The position numbers and the translations under genes are program-made. Shown here piece after piece: positions 1 through 11,561 of a DNA stretch of 64,000 bases; within the stretch, counting starts at the first letter, position 1; each line of letters starts with the position of its first letter. This DNA is from Silene latifolia (lineage: Eukaryota; Streptophyta; Magnoliopsida; Caryophyllales; Caryophyllaceae), in contig NC_133526.1 of the NCBI RefSeq assembly GCF_048544455.1, positions 264,001 to 328,000 of the forward strand. The letters are read 5' to 3'. Under the pieces are notes generated by a model. The model ran no database searches. It was not told the origin of the DNA and was given only the letters and a program-made list of their open reading frames with translations.

Positions 1-543
1 CGACCGACAAGTCAACATATTGAGCAAGGTCAAGGGTATCCACAAAGAAAGTCAACGACTTAAACATAATTAGCCGATGGGGCCCGTCGGCTGTCACACT
101 GGTCCCGGCCAGACAATCGCCAAATGGGACACAAATCCGCGTACTCATATCCAAGGCCCTCGGCGAGCTCGCCACAGTCCATCGGCCGAGGGTACAAATC
201 TCTTTTCACCGATAGCCACTTGGCCACCCGCCACTACGTGACAAAAGGTGAATGCCTATAAATACTCCTCAACCTCCATTGAGGAAAGGATCCACAAATT
301 GACCTAATAACCACTATTCATCTGGTATTATCTTCCTTATCTCTCTACAATACACTCTTAGCCAAGTAACAACAACTTCTCTCTAAGTTTACTGACTTGA
401 GCGTCGGAGTGAGTACGCTCGGCCAAAGCCGAGCCCTCAGTTTGTTAATCGTTTCAGGAGACCGCAAGGAGGATTCAAGCAAGGACATCATTCAACTAGC
501 TACGAGTGGTATCAAACATCTGCTCTGGAATTACACCCGGAAC
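1..543 (+). mobile_element. Ty3/gypsy-type LTR, partial
   Basis: The GC-richer stretch at the window start looks like the end part of a long plant gypsy LTR. It has a TATA-like box (TATAAATACTCC at about 258) and then a transcribed leader with CTGACTTGAGCGTCGGAGTG, wording typical of Tat/Athila-group LTRs. It ends near ACCCGGAACA at about 543. No internal coding region is visible here, so it is the border of an element lying to the left or a solo LTR. It is a fossil fragment; its age cannot be judged without the partner LTR. Confidence 0.6.
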
Positions 544-1498
544 AAAGTTATTTAAGGAATAATAGGCAATATGCAAATATAGACCTTGGATCAAATTGGT
601 TGGGTTGAGGATCAGTATCGGATCATCTATTTAGCTGAAGATTGAATACGACTTGAGTAGTTCGATCTAGGCGGTTTTGCCAAGGGTATAATAGTAAGGC
701 CCTGCAAAAGGAAATTGCATTATGTAATTTTGAGAAGTAGATCACAACCACAAATAGGATTATACATCCAATTGTACCATAAGCATGGTACAACCAAGTA
801 TAAGAATTCGAGCTTATGTGTATTCTTTCTGAGCTAATTTAAAGTTCATGTTTTTAATGTGTAAATGGATGAACTCAATACTTTCTAATAGCTCATATTC
901 TTTAACATAAAGCTCGGATACTTTATCACAAAGCTCAGATTTTACACCGTACAACATATACAACTGGTTGTATAGTCCATGAATTGGATCACAACAGTCG
1001 AGACCATGTCTTTTGTTTGTAAACTAAATACTCCCTGGTGATTAAGAATATAAAAGGTCAGCAAATAGGGTCACTCACAGAAGTAATCTCATTTCTCTAG
1101 AGAGAACACAATTGCCATATTCCACTGCCACTGCCACAATGACTAGACCCGTACATCATAACCCTATAAAAATTTCGAAATTCAACATGCCCTGTTCACA
1201 ATGAACCAAACTTTTGCTCATTGTTAAATCGTAATTTCAATATAGCGAAATACAACATTGTTTCACTAAAAGAACTAGCAGTGAACATTTTTTGCAAATT
1301 GGAAGATCAAAAGCTATCATAAGACTCGAGCCAATTACGCTACAACTTACATCTAATGTAGCACGATTCACGAGTACTTCTAAACCTAATACCACGGGCT
1401 TGTTACCACTCATGTCACACAAACTTCACTGCTTCTCTTATTAATTTTGGCGCTCTTGTTCGAATTGTTGTTGATGAATAAAAACCCTTGCTTTAAAA
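544..1498. other. Intergenic spacer, no gene seen
   Basis: AT-rich sequence with no convincing coding signal. The last 250 bases resemble the stretch just left of the second PPR gene (about 6,400-6,660), so they belong to the PPR duplication unit and probably hold the 3' UTR of the first PPR gene. Confidence 0.5.
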
Positions 1499-4400
1499 TC
1501 AATTAGGGCAAACCCGCTTAAGTAACTCCTCAAGCCCAGGAGTAACATTAATGCCATCTTCCTTTATCCTTTCACGCATATCAGGCACCGTTTTCTTAGC
1601 ATCCACACAAGTCTCAAGGAGCCATAAATAGGCTTTTATGTCCAAGGCCTGAGCTCTCTTTAATAGCTGGCAAAATTTCTCTAGACCACCAACATCTTTC
1701 CGATCTTTGAAGTGCTGGAAGCAAGGATCAAGCTTCGAAGCAAGTGGTTTCCATTTGGAAACAATGGCAGCCTCCATATGTTCCAATGCACGCTCCGTCT
1801 GACCTTTCCCGAAGTAGTAATTCATGAATTCGACATGTGGAAAACGTAATACATTTCCTGCTTTCTTTGTAGCATCTTTTAGCAAAAGGTCGGCCTCTTC
1901 AAGCATGTCGTGCCTCAAGTACGCACCTATTAAAACAGCCGGTACAATGTCATTATAATTCGTGCAGGTTGACTCCCACTCGCGGAAATAATTTTCGAGG
2001 CCTTTAATATCATCTAGTTTTGACAACGCTTGAAGCAGTGAAAGGTAGTGCTCTTTGTAAACAACTTTGTACTTTGACTTGAGCTTGTTCCAAGCCTGGA
2101 TGACAGAGTCTAATTTACCAGCACCAGCATACAAACTAATCAGATGTTCGAATGCTTTGCGACTTGGATTATTGAAACGATCCAAGAAATTTTCCAATTT
2201 TTCCAAGTATGAAGAAGCTTTCTCGAATTGGCCAAAGTCTATAAACACTGATGCGGCGTTGCAATATATTACCCAATTATCCTTTAGATGGATATCTTCT
2301 TGAGCCTCTTGAAACACTCGTTCTACTCCCTCGAGATCTCCAAGAAGTCGATAACTTTGGATCCATAAGCCATATGTGTGACCGTCTAGAGTTACGTGTT
2401 TTTTCTTCATTTCTGATATAAGTTCTGGAACCTTTTTGGGCTGTTTGGTTTTCACATATAGATTGAGAATATTGTTGAAGCTAACAATATGGGATGCGAA
2501 ACCCATCTCATCCATCTTTTTGAAAGTAGCCAGGGCTTTATCGGTTTCCAAATCAGCACAGTAGCAAATTAAGAGTGACCCATATGCATATTTGTTCTTA
2601 AAAGCAGACGGAATGCTGTCAAAGTACTTCTCAGCCTCAGCAAGACCCTTAAGTTTGTGCAACATATCTACGCGCAATGCAAAGTCTCTGCCTAAAGGGT
2701 CAATTCCATCTTTCTCAAGCCATTCTAAAATCTGTGTCAAACATAAACAAGAGAATTAAATGTCGCCAGAACAGCATATCACTGCCATTAGAACAGCAAC
2801 ACCATCAGTAAATAAGTTGTAAGATTGGGAATTTGAAACATAGCTTCCATAAAGGGGACACGCCATTGACCAGTGGCAACACCTCGGAAATGAGACAAAC
2901 TAAAAGGTAAAGCTACAAATCCGAAAATCCAATTTTTTTCTTGGATAGTGTTGCTTACAGATTACCCACAGCAAGTAGAGAACAATATAAACAAAAGCAG
3001 TACTTATCACTCCGTACAACATCTCGCAAATGTAGACTAATTCACGGGAGATCAATGTGTGCACATGCTACTAAACCCAAAAGAAACCATCTTTTTTCCT
3101 TAGAAATGACATTGTTTACTACCCCCTCCGTCCTAGTAATTTGATAATCAAATTGCACAATAGTCCACTTGTCATCCATTAACAAATGGTCCCCTTCTCT
3201 TTCCTTAGTCTTTGATAGCTACGCACATATACTATTAATGTAGTAATTAAACAAAAGAAACAATGCTATTAGATAAAAAGTTAGCATCTTTTCAACATAT
3301 TGATACTCACTCTGTCTCAGACTCCGAGTCATTATTTAGCAAAAATGGGGTTGTATGGAAATTATTTAGCAAAATAGGGTCTAGTACGAATAGGAATTCG
3401 ACTTGGCTCCTGAAAGGAAACATGCCAGTTCGGATGGTGCGTTCCATTAGAAACCAGTGGCGGAGCTAGGGGATAGCAGGCCCCCTGCTAGAAAATTAAA
3501 GTTTCAAACTCTTTAGTTAAAATTTTACATAGTGTCTGTGTGTTTTTGCGATTTCTACGTGGTATTGGTACCCCTTCCTTTTTTGAAATATACGTGATAC
3601 CCCTAACTTCTGTCATTAACCATCGTAACCCTAAACTTTTATTCCGGCAATTTGTTAAATTAATTAATGACCTGGCTGCTTATTAAGATTTCTTTGGGTT
3701 TAGTCACAATTAACCTTTACTAATATTAATAACTAATCTTAACATTAATACCTAAACCATCTCATCTCACATCAAACACCATAACTGTCGGTGGCTGCCT
3801 TAAGCAGAATAGTGGTACTGGTAGTCTGGTACAATACCCATTTCCATTCTGCCATTCACCTAACACCCTATGAAGTTTGCCATTCGTGGACAATTACCTG
3901 TTGCTAGTCACATTCCGGCATGGTTACAAGGTCAGTCGTCTGACACCAATGCTCAGCCAGCAGCTATACTTAACAGAAGATTAGTTAAGCATCATAATGC
4001 AGCTCAAACACAATACTTAGTTCAGTGGGAAGGGACAGATGCCGCTGATGCAACCGGGAACCAACAGATGCTTTTGAAGCTAGGTTTCCTGATTTTGCTA
4101 TAGGCTAGAATTGCTTTGACTTGCGTACAAGTCAATTTTGAAGGAGGGAGATATGTTAGAGGGCCTGGTGTCAACTAATATTTACTTCCGTAGTTAGTTA
4201 AAACTGTCACAATAGTTAGTTATACAAACCCTATAAATACCTTTCAATGGTATTCATTTTCATTCTCATGAAGTATATCACACATTTATCTCTCTTCTCA
4301 TCTCAATAATTTTTACTTTCTCTTCTCTCTCAACTATCCCAACTATCCTACCATTGTTGCTCCTGAAACTGCACCAACAACATTCAGAGAATGCAGCTAA

Positions 4401-5401
4401 AACTCAAGCCAAAACCCTAATCAAAATCCCTTGTTTTGATAGCAAATGAGGGTGGAGGGAAATGGAGGGGGAGAGATTTGGAGGGATCCAATTTCCCTCC
4501 TCCAAGCCTAATCAAAATCTCTCCACAATAGGCAAGATTTGGAGGGAAATTGTATCCAAAAACACCAACATCCTATTCCCCCTCCCCTTCCCTTCTCTCC
4601 TTTTCCATTCCCTCCATCCTCCTCCCCTCCCTTTCCCTCCACTTTTACTATCCAAACACACCCTAAAAGAAATCATTTTTTGGTTTCGTATTCGTATTAG
4701 GTTTACTACCTAACAAATGTAAACTCATGAACCAAAAAGTATCCATCTTTATTTCCAAACAAATGCTATTGATTAACCTTACTAATTACCATCATCACAA
4801 ACTAAGCAGCAACAACAACAACATTCCGCAAATTTCCCATACCCTTGTGTTAGCAACACAAAGAGCCTATTTTTGAATGACCCAGGATGAAAATTGCGTC
4901 GAGAATTGCATTAATACAGTAATCAAACTCAAACAAAACAACAAGATCAGATAAAAAGTTGGCATCTTTTCAACATATTAATAATAACACCGTCTCAATC
5001 ATTTGTTTTCCTTTTGATTAAAGTAACCGTCACACGGAATTAAAACAGGTACTCGTAAAATATAAATAAAAGAGGGAGGGAGTATTAAATACCTCAAGAC
5101 ATTGCTGGTAACGGCCATGTTTGCGGAGATCTTTGAAACAATCAAACAGTTCAGCTCTATTGACCTGTTGACCTGTTTGTATGATACGGTGCAAAGCATT
5201 GGATACTGTGCCACCTTTAGACCCCACTTCATTTATTCTTCTGAAGATAAACGCCTTCGACGCCGTTTGTGGCTGCGCCACCGAAGCTTTGGTGGTTGTG
5301 GCGGCGGCGGTGGATAAGTGGCGGTAGAACGAGTGGAGGTTGGTGTTGAGTATGCGGGTGGCTATGGCGGTGGAGACCTTCATTTTTCTAAGATGCATCA
5401 T
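1499..5401 (-). CDS. Mitochondrial P-class PPR protein, copy 1
   Basis: Two exons: 5401-5093 and 2731-1499, phase-0 intron with GT-AG borders, giving 513 residues. Exon 1 encodes an N-terminal organelle-targeting region rich in Arg, Ser, Thr and Ala, then a conserved stretch ending GRYQQCLE. Exon 2 continues ILEWLEKDGI and carries a run of about 35-residue helical repeats of the pentatricopeptide type. The family resembles the short P-class mitochondrial PPR proteins of the At1g60770/At4g21705 kind, which bind organelle RNA. Start chosen at the double Met (5401); a downstream Met in MKVSTAIATR is an alternative. The intron is 2.36 kb, against 0.77 kb in copy 2, because it holds extra repeat DNA. 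The RNA target cannot be read from sequence. The ORF is open throughout. Confidence 0.9.
3850..4382 (+). mobile_element. Chromovirus (Ty3/gypsy) 3' fragment with LTR
   Basis: The left part encodes a piece of a chromodomain-type integrase tail (HNAAQTQYLVQWEGTDAADAT). A purine-rich tract, GAAGGAGGGAGATA, then leads straight into an LTR that starts TGTTAGAGGG at 4154, has a TATAAATACC box and ends CCAACAACA at about 4382 (229 bp). Only the 3' end of the element is present, so it is a broken fossil. It lies in the first PPR gene's intron, in the opposite orientation to that gene, and is absent from the paralogue, so it entered after the gene duplication. Confidence 0.7.
4430..4664. repeat. hAT-like MITE with G-rich/C-rich arms
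   Basis: Left arm GTTTTGATAGCAAATGAGGG and right arm (reverse complement) GTTTGGATAGTAAAAGTGGA both lead into long GGAGGG-type tracts, so the element can fold on itself. Arms of this kind are common in plant hAT MITEs. It lies in the PPR1 intron. The exact borders and target duplication are uncertain. Confidence 0.5.
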
Positions 5402-6661
5402 TTTTGTGTTCTTGACAAATGAAGGGTTTTGGTTGGGTTTTATTTTGGGAGGACCAAACGGGCCGTCTCGGTCGGGTCATTTCTCACTTCATTGTGTCAA
5501 ACTGTCAACTCATTATGTTATTTCACTTCATTCGAGTTTGCAAGAATTATAAGGACTTGAGGTCGGGTTAGGTTATTTCAAGTTATGTCGGTTTTATGTT
5601 GAGGTGGTAATCGGGTTAGCCGAGTTGGGTTAGGGTGGAGTTGAGTCGAGTCAGGTCATATGGGGTTTGGGATATTTTGGGTTGGTCAGTTTGAGTCAAA
5701 TTATGTATCGGGTTTGTGTCGGGTTATTTATCGGATTCGATTATTTGAGTGCACAAGTTGTTGCTCCGCAAGAACGCCAATTTATACATTAGAATCTCTA
5801 TACGTATTTTATGTTATATCGGTTACTGAACTCGCCTTAATAATTTAGTAAGTGCATCCCATTTTTGAGCTTTTTATACGTTATTGATGTTATAACTTTT
5901 GCAATTTTAAAGACTTTTATGTTATATATGTCCGGTCCATAGTCCGGTTTGCGGTTTTGGTTTGGTCTAGAACCAGATTGGAGACCAAAGTAGAATAAAT
6001 AGACGGACCGTGGACCGACTAAATAAAATACGGTCCGGTCAGGTCCAGACCACATGGTCCGATCCGGTCTAGTTTTTGTTCCGAACTACTTAGTGAACAC
6101 CCCTAGTGACATATATTATCCGTCACAGATGAGAATTAGTGTATAATTAATGGCGTGATTCAATTTAAAATTGAAAACACCTATTTTGTGCCTCACTGCC
6201 TTGCCAATTGTTTGGTACTCATTTTTTTTCCCTAAGGACGTGGTCCTCATCTGTGACATCAATGCCACTTTTAAACGAAAGATTATTTATCAAAATAATA
6301 CTCCGTATTTAATACTCCCTCTGTCTACAATTGACTGTGACACCCTAAAATGAAAAACGACATCCAAGAATGTATAGGGTAGTACATTTCATTGATGAAA
6401 CATTGAAACTTGCTGTAACAGGCCAGTCAAGCTGCTGTATGTCCACCTTCTGATCATACGAACAATATATCAGCGTCTTCCAACATCAGAATGCACTAAA
6501 CTACGACTTACATCCAATGTATCACGAGTTCACGACACGAGTACTTCTAAACCAAATCCTAGGCTTGTTACCGCTCTTATTGAACAAACTTCACTAATCG
6601 CTACTTCTCTTACCATTCTTGGTACTCTTACTCCAACTGTCAACGAATGACAACCCTGACT
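5402..6661. other. Spacer between PPR paralogues
   Basis: The first 75 bases match the stretch upstream of PPR2 (GGGCCGTCTCGGTCGGGTC in both) and are probably shared promoter or 5' UTR. The rest holds degenerate GGTCCGGTC-type repeats (about 5,930-6,080) and AT-rich DNA. The last 250 bases match the stretch left of PPR1 and probably hold the 3' UTR of PPR2. No other gene seen. Confidence 0.5.
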
Positions 6662-9000
6662 CTAAAATCTATTAGGGCAAACTTGCTCGAGCAACTCCTC
6701 AAGTTCGGGAGTGACATCAATACCACCTTCCTCTATCCTTTCACGCATATCAGGCGCTGTTTTCTCAGCGTCCACGTAAGTCTGAAGGAGCCATAAATAG
6801 GATTTTGTGTCCAAGGCCTGAGCTTTCTTTAATAACAGGCAAAATTTCTCTAGACCATCAACATCTTTCTGATCTTTGAAGTGCTGGAAGCAAGGATCAA
6901 GCTTCTCTGCCATTGGTTTCCATTTGGAAACAATGGCAGCTTCCATATGCTCCAATGCGCACTCCGTTTGACCCTTCCCGAAGTAGTAATTCATGAATTC
7001 GACATGCGGAAAGCATAATAAATTTCCTGATTTCTTTTTAGCATCGTTTAGCAAAACGTTGGCCTCCTCGAGCATGTCGTGTCTCAAGTACGCACCTATT
7101 GGAATAGCTGGTACCCTGTCGTCATAATTCTTGCAGGATGATTCCCACTCCCGGAAGTAATTTTCGAGACCTTTAATATCGTCTAGTCTTGACAATGCTT
7201 GAAGCAGTGTAAGGTAACTGTGGTTGTAAATGACTTTGAACTTGGACTTAAGCGTGTTCCAAGACTGGATAACAGAGTCTAATTTACCAGCACGAGCATA
7301 CAAGCTAATCAGATGTTCCAATACACTGCGACTTGGATTATCAGAACTATTTGAGATATTTTCCAATATTTTCAAGTATGAAAAAGCTTTCTCGAATTGG
7401 CCAAACTCGATAAACACTGATGCGACGTTGCTATATATTAGCCAATCATCCTTTACAGAGATATCTTCTTGAGCCTCGTGAAACACTTGCTCTACTCCCT
7501 CGAGATCTCCTAAAAGTTGATAGCTTCGAATCCAATAGCTATACGTGTGACTGTCTAGAGGTACTTGTTTTTTCTTCATTTCTGATATAAGTTCTGGAAC
7601 CTTTTCGGGCTGTTTGATTTTTAGATATAGATTGAGAACATAGTTGAAGGTAAGAACATGGGATGCAAAACCCATCTCATTCATCTTTTTGAAAGTAGCC
7701 AGGGCTTTATCAGTTTCCAGATCAGCACAGTAGCAACTTAAGAGTGACTTATATACATATTGGTTCTTAAAAGCAGACGGAATGCCGTCAAAGTACTTTT
7801 CAGCTTCAGCAAGACCCTTAAGTTTGTGCAATATATCTATGCGCAATGTAAAGTTTCTACCTGAACTGTCAAATTTGCCTTTCTCAATCCACTCTACAAT
7901 CTGCATCAAACATAAACGAGGGAATTAAATGTCGCCAGAAAGAAACTTATATCCTTCGGGTGTACTCTAACACCTATTAAAACATGCAGTCACCCGATTA
8001 CCTGAAACTGTGAAAGCATATTAAACATTATTGCCACTAGAAGAGCAACACCATACTGCAAATTCGAAACTTAGCTCCAAAAAGGGAACATGACACCGAC
8101 CAATGCCAATATATTTCACAAATGCGACAAACTAAAGGAAAAGCGACAAACCGGAAAATCCAATTTTTTTTATCTTGGATAGTGTTGATTACAGATTACC
8201 CACAGCAACATTTCACAGCTGTGAAATTTAAGCAGGAATAACCCAAAAAATGTACTTGGTTTCGTTTCGGTTTAGTACTTATTATCATACAACATCTCGC
8301 AAATGTAGACTAATTCAAGGGAGATCAATGTGTGCATATGCTACTGAACCAAAAAGAATCCGTCTTGTTTTCTTAGAAATGGCATTGCTTACTACTCCCT
8401 TCATCCCCTTAATTTGATAATCAAAGAGCACTATTGGACTATTGTCCACTAGTCATCCATTAACAAAAAAATACAAAGGTACCAATAATCATAGCTAAGC
8501 AAATACTTATATTAATTAAACTAATCAAACTCAAACAAAACAATGGGATCAGAGAAAAAATTAACATCGTTTCAACATTTATTCTCCTTTGATTAAAATA
8601 CCCGTCACACATAATAAAACGTACTTGAAGAATATAAATAAATGATGGAGACGGAGGGAGTATTTGATACCTCAAGACATTGTTGGTAACGGCCTTTTTT
8701 ACGGAGGTCTTGGAAACAATCAAACAGGGTAACTGTATTGACCTGTTGACCTTTTTTTATGATACCGTGCAAAGCGTCGGACACTTTGCCACCTGTGGAC
8801 CCCACTTCGTGTATTTTTCTGATGATATACGCCTTCGACGCCGTCTGTGGCTGCGCTGCCGCAGATTTGGTAGTTGTGTCAGTGGTGGCGGCGGCGGATA
8901 AGTTGCGAAGGAGAGAGTGAAGGTTGGTGTTGAGTATGCCGGTGGCTATGGCGGTGGAGACCTTCATTTTTGCAAGCTTCAATACCTGATGCATCATCAT
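6662..9000 (-). CDS. Mitochondrial P-class PPR protein, copy 2
   Basis: Two exons: 9000-8671 and 7900-6662, phase-0 GT-AG intron at the same place as in copy 1, giving 522 residues. It aligns with copy 1 end to end, with the same joint QQCLE|IVEWIEKG and the same repeat number. Differences include a few extra N-terminal residues (MMMHQVLKLAK) and a slightly longer C-terminus (CPNRF). The N-terminus is basic and Ser/Ala-rich, as for a mitochondrial or plastid presequence. The gene is head-to-head with the D27-like gene at 9596, about 600 bp apart, so the two may share promoter space. Open throughout. Confidence 0.9.
8395..8660. repeat. Stowaway-like MITE next to PPR2 splice donor
   Basis: Flanked by TA on both sides, with ends CTCCCTTCATCCCC and GGAGACGGAGGGAG as imperfect inverted repeats (266 bp). 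Its right end is only about 8 bases from the donor dinucleotide of the PPR2 intron (8670-8669). The same arrangement is kept in PPR1. Confidence 0.7.
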
Positions 9001-9595
9001 TTTTGTGTTCTTGACAAATTAGGGGTTTAGGTTGGGGTTTATTTGGGAGGACCGAACGGGCCGTCTCGGTCGGGTCCGTTCGGCTAAATACATCAATCTA
9101 GTCTAGCCGTCTAGGTAAAATGTGAGACTTTTTTGTATATGCTTGAAGAGGTGTGGGTTGGCTCATTGGGTTATTTCACGGCATTCGAGTTTGTAAGAAT
9201 CTAGGTCGTGTGAAATTATTTCAGATTGTATTTAGTTTAAGTTTTATCTTGTTATTTAGTGATAATGATAAGTACGTGACAAACTGATAAGTAATACTCT
9301 TTGCTAATACAAAATCTCACTTTAGTCGGACCTCTATCCGTTTAAAGTTATAGACGAGTTAAATATGTCACCAATTTCATAATAAGATAAACAACAAGTG
9401 AGATGGTGTGGGTTGTCTTATTATGAAAGTGATGACATATTTGACCTATCTATATCTTTAAACAGATATATTCGTCCACAATGAAACTAATTGCCTTGCT
9501 AAAGGATATGAAAGGCTAGGAATGTCCTAACTAGTCATATGATATCATTCAATTATATCAAAAAGTTTGGAGCTTTTGGAAGTGTGCTAGGAATT
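9001..9595. promoter_or_regulatory. Divergent spacer PPR2 / D27-like, with a MITE
   Basis: Shared upstream space of two head-to-head genes. About 9299-9506 looks like a MITE: a left arm with CTCACTTTAGTCGG and TCCGTTTAAAG faces CTTTAAACAGATATATTCG on the right. The 75 bases nearest PPR2 match the PPR1 upstream region. No TATA box stands out for D27-like. Confidence 0.45.
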
Positions 9596-11561
9596 ATGCA
9601 GAACATCACCCATCCCTACCACTCCCAAACTCCACACTTACTCTCCATTTCATCAAAAACATCAAACTTCCCAATAAAATCTCACTCCACAACCTTATCA
9701 TTTCAATTGTCATGTTCATCCTCATCATCAACCAAATTAGAAGTACACTCTCTAATCTTAACTTAGGCTACCTCTAGTTTTTCATCTAAATTACTTTTGA
9801 ACTTATGTAATTCCCTCCATCTTAATCATTTGTTTACCTTTTATATTCTTTGTGACGAGTAGTCAGAGGTAAACCAATGATTGGGAGTTTGGGATGAAGG
9901 AGTATGTGTTAATTGGGCTTGACTCAATCTAAATTGGAGCCTTTAAGACATTGGGTTAATGTTTTGAGTTAAATAGGGCCATTTGGTGCAGGTAAATGAC
10001 CAAAAGTTGGGACCGAGGCCGGAATACAAACCCACTTGGCTAGACGATTTCTTCCTTAATTCATTCAGGCAAAAGCTAGTAGAGGTAATTAAATACGGAG
10101 TTGGTAGGTAGCCAAACAATTTGTGAGGATTTGTAATTCTCGACGCATTTTTTATTATGTTTTAAGAAACGTCTTATGATGAATACTAAACACAGGAGGT
10201 TGGATGGGAATCAGAGAAAGAAGGATATGATGGGTTAATTGAACTTGCAAATGGTCTTTTGGTGGGACGAAGTAAAGAAAAAGCCAGTCAGGCTGCGGTA
10301 TGTCTATTTCTAACCAAAAAGTTAATAAATGGGTAAAAAATTGCGCCGTCTGTGGGGATCGAACCCACGACCACGTGGTTAAAAGCCACGCGCTCTACCA
10401 CTGAGCTAAGACGGCATTCATGCTCTTAAAGTCCAACGTTTTAATTATACCCGTACAACTAGTTGTGTTTTATGTACTTCACCAATGTTAGTCATTGTAG
10501 CATATATATTTGTTCAATTTTAGTATTTAATCATTCAATCATTCATTTTAAAACAAATTCTTGTATAAGAGGCGACCTTAACATATAAAACTAGTCAAAT
10601 ATGGAGTAGCTTGTTAATGTATTACTATGTAGTAACTCACTATACGTCTATACGCCATACACAAGTAGTACGTAGTAGACTCGTAGTTTAAGACGTTTGT
10701 TATTTTACTGGCTATGATAGGTAAGGATACTCAAGTCCCTATTCCCTCCATTTCTACTTGACCTTTACCGGACACTAATAACCCCAATCGGAGGAGGAAA
10801 GATCGCTGCCATCATGGTCGGTATGTATGTCAATCTCGTACGAATCCAATGACTCCTTATATTTGAGCAACTAAGACCAATATATATACTTACTGATCCT
10901 GATGTCTTTGATTTCAAAGCCAGAGTAACGGCATTCACATGTCAATGGCTCATGGGACCTTGCTCCGTAAACTCCATCACTCTTCCTGATGGATCCTCGT
11001 GCCAGAGCGGGGTGGGTTATTATTAATTTATTACTGCTCAGTTAATTAATTTACGATGTCCTGTAACTTAAACCAAGATCATTAGTTCTTCTTAAAAGGC
11101 GTAGTTTGGTTTTGAATACTTGTAGGTGTTCGTCGAGAGATGCAAATATTTGGAGGAAAGCAAATGTGTAGGAGTTTGTGTCAATACATGTAAACTTCCG
11201 ACACAGGTCAGTAGCGTTGATTCTCAGTATTTCATACATAATCTTACAGTCTGTTCATTCTCTACTGATTTTGTCGCGTTTTCAGACTTTCTTCAAGGAT
11301 GAAATGGGAATTCCTCTGCTTATGGAGCCAAACTTCAAAGACTATAGCTGTCAGGTAAATTCTTAGCATACAGTCTATACACATTAGCATCATAAACATT
11401 GATATTTCCGGAATTCTGTTGCCTTACAGTTCAGTTTCGGAGTTCCCTTTCCTCCCTGTGAAAACGACACCTCCATTAATGAGCCATGCTTGGAGATTTG
11501 TCCCAATGCTCCTAATCAAAGAGAAGGTTTTATCAATGTAAAACAATGCCCAAGGTCATGA
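9596..11561 (+). CDS. D27-like beta-carotene isomerase, plastid
   Basis: Eight exons: 9596-9742, 9992-10084, 10196-10297, 10721-10820, 10920-11011, 11126-11206, 11286-11354, 11430-11561. All join in frame with GT-AG borders and give 271 residues. Residues 1 to about 46 are a Ser/Thr-rich plastid transit peptide. The rest is the D27 domain (DUF4033): LGPRPEYKPTWLDDFF, EGYDGLIELANG, then FPPFLLDLYRTLITPIGGGK, TAFTCQWLMGPC, the Cys-rich CKYLEESKCVGVCINTC, MEPNFKDYSCQ and CLEICPNAP. D27 proteins are iron-containing isomerases that start strigolactone synthesis from all-trans-beta-carotene. This sequence fits the D27-LIKE branch (At4g01995 type) better than D27 itself. The start at 9596 was chosen over an in-frame Met at 9539 because it gives a clean transit peptide; exon 1 is the least certain exon. 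Confidence 0.88.
9812..9902. repeat. Stowaway-like MITE in D27-like intron 1
   Basis: About 90 bp with arms TCCCTCCATCTTAATCATTT and, at the other end, ATTGGGAGTTTGGGATGAAG: a short foldback close to the Stowaway consensus common in this window. It lies wholly in intron 1 (9743-9991). Confidence 0.65.
10335..10340 (-). terminator. Pol III terminator of tRNA-Lys
   Basis: Six T on the minus strand, starting three bases after the discriminator base. This is the normal RNA polymerase III stop signal. Confidence 0.8.
10344..10415 (-). tRNA. tRNA-Lys (anticodon UUU)
   Basis: A 72-nt cloverleaf on the minus strand. The seven-pair acceptor stem is GCCGTCT with AGACGGC and a discriminator G. The A box is TAGCTCAGTGGTAGAGC and the B box GGTTCGATCCC. 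The anticodon loop CTTTTAA gives UUU (lysine). There is no intron. It lies antisense inside intron 3 of the D27-like gene, and a T6 terminator follows it directly. All stems pair, so it looks functional. Confidence 0.96.

Larger units (their letters stand above)
3122..5082. repeat. Stowaway-like MITE split by later DNA, in PPR1 intron
   Basis: The ends (CCCCCTCCGTCCTAG at 3122 and GAGGGAGGGAG at 5072-5082, each beside TA) match a 266-bp MITE at the same place in the paralogue's intron. Here about 1.7 kb of other DNA sits between the halves. A segment of about 60-75 bp (AGATAAAAAGTTAGCATC and following) occurs at about 3272 and again at about 4949, flanking the extra DNA. The MITE is therefore older than the PPR duplication. 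Confidence 0.55.

Noticed and set aside
3455-3490. GTGGCGGAGCTAGG motif, and the similar GGCTCCGCC stretch at about 39,570
   Set aside because: Such pieces are scattered in plant repeats; no ends or target duplications were found, so no element is called.
3870-4103. A short open frame that could be taken for a host gene
   Set aside because: The protein is a chromovirus integrase/chromodomain tail followed by a purine tract and an LTR, so it is part of a fossil element.
9539-9595. Upstream Met as start of the D27-like protein
   Set aside because: It adds 19 residues not typical of a transit peptide; the Met at 9596 gives a clean one. The choice remains open without cDNA.
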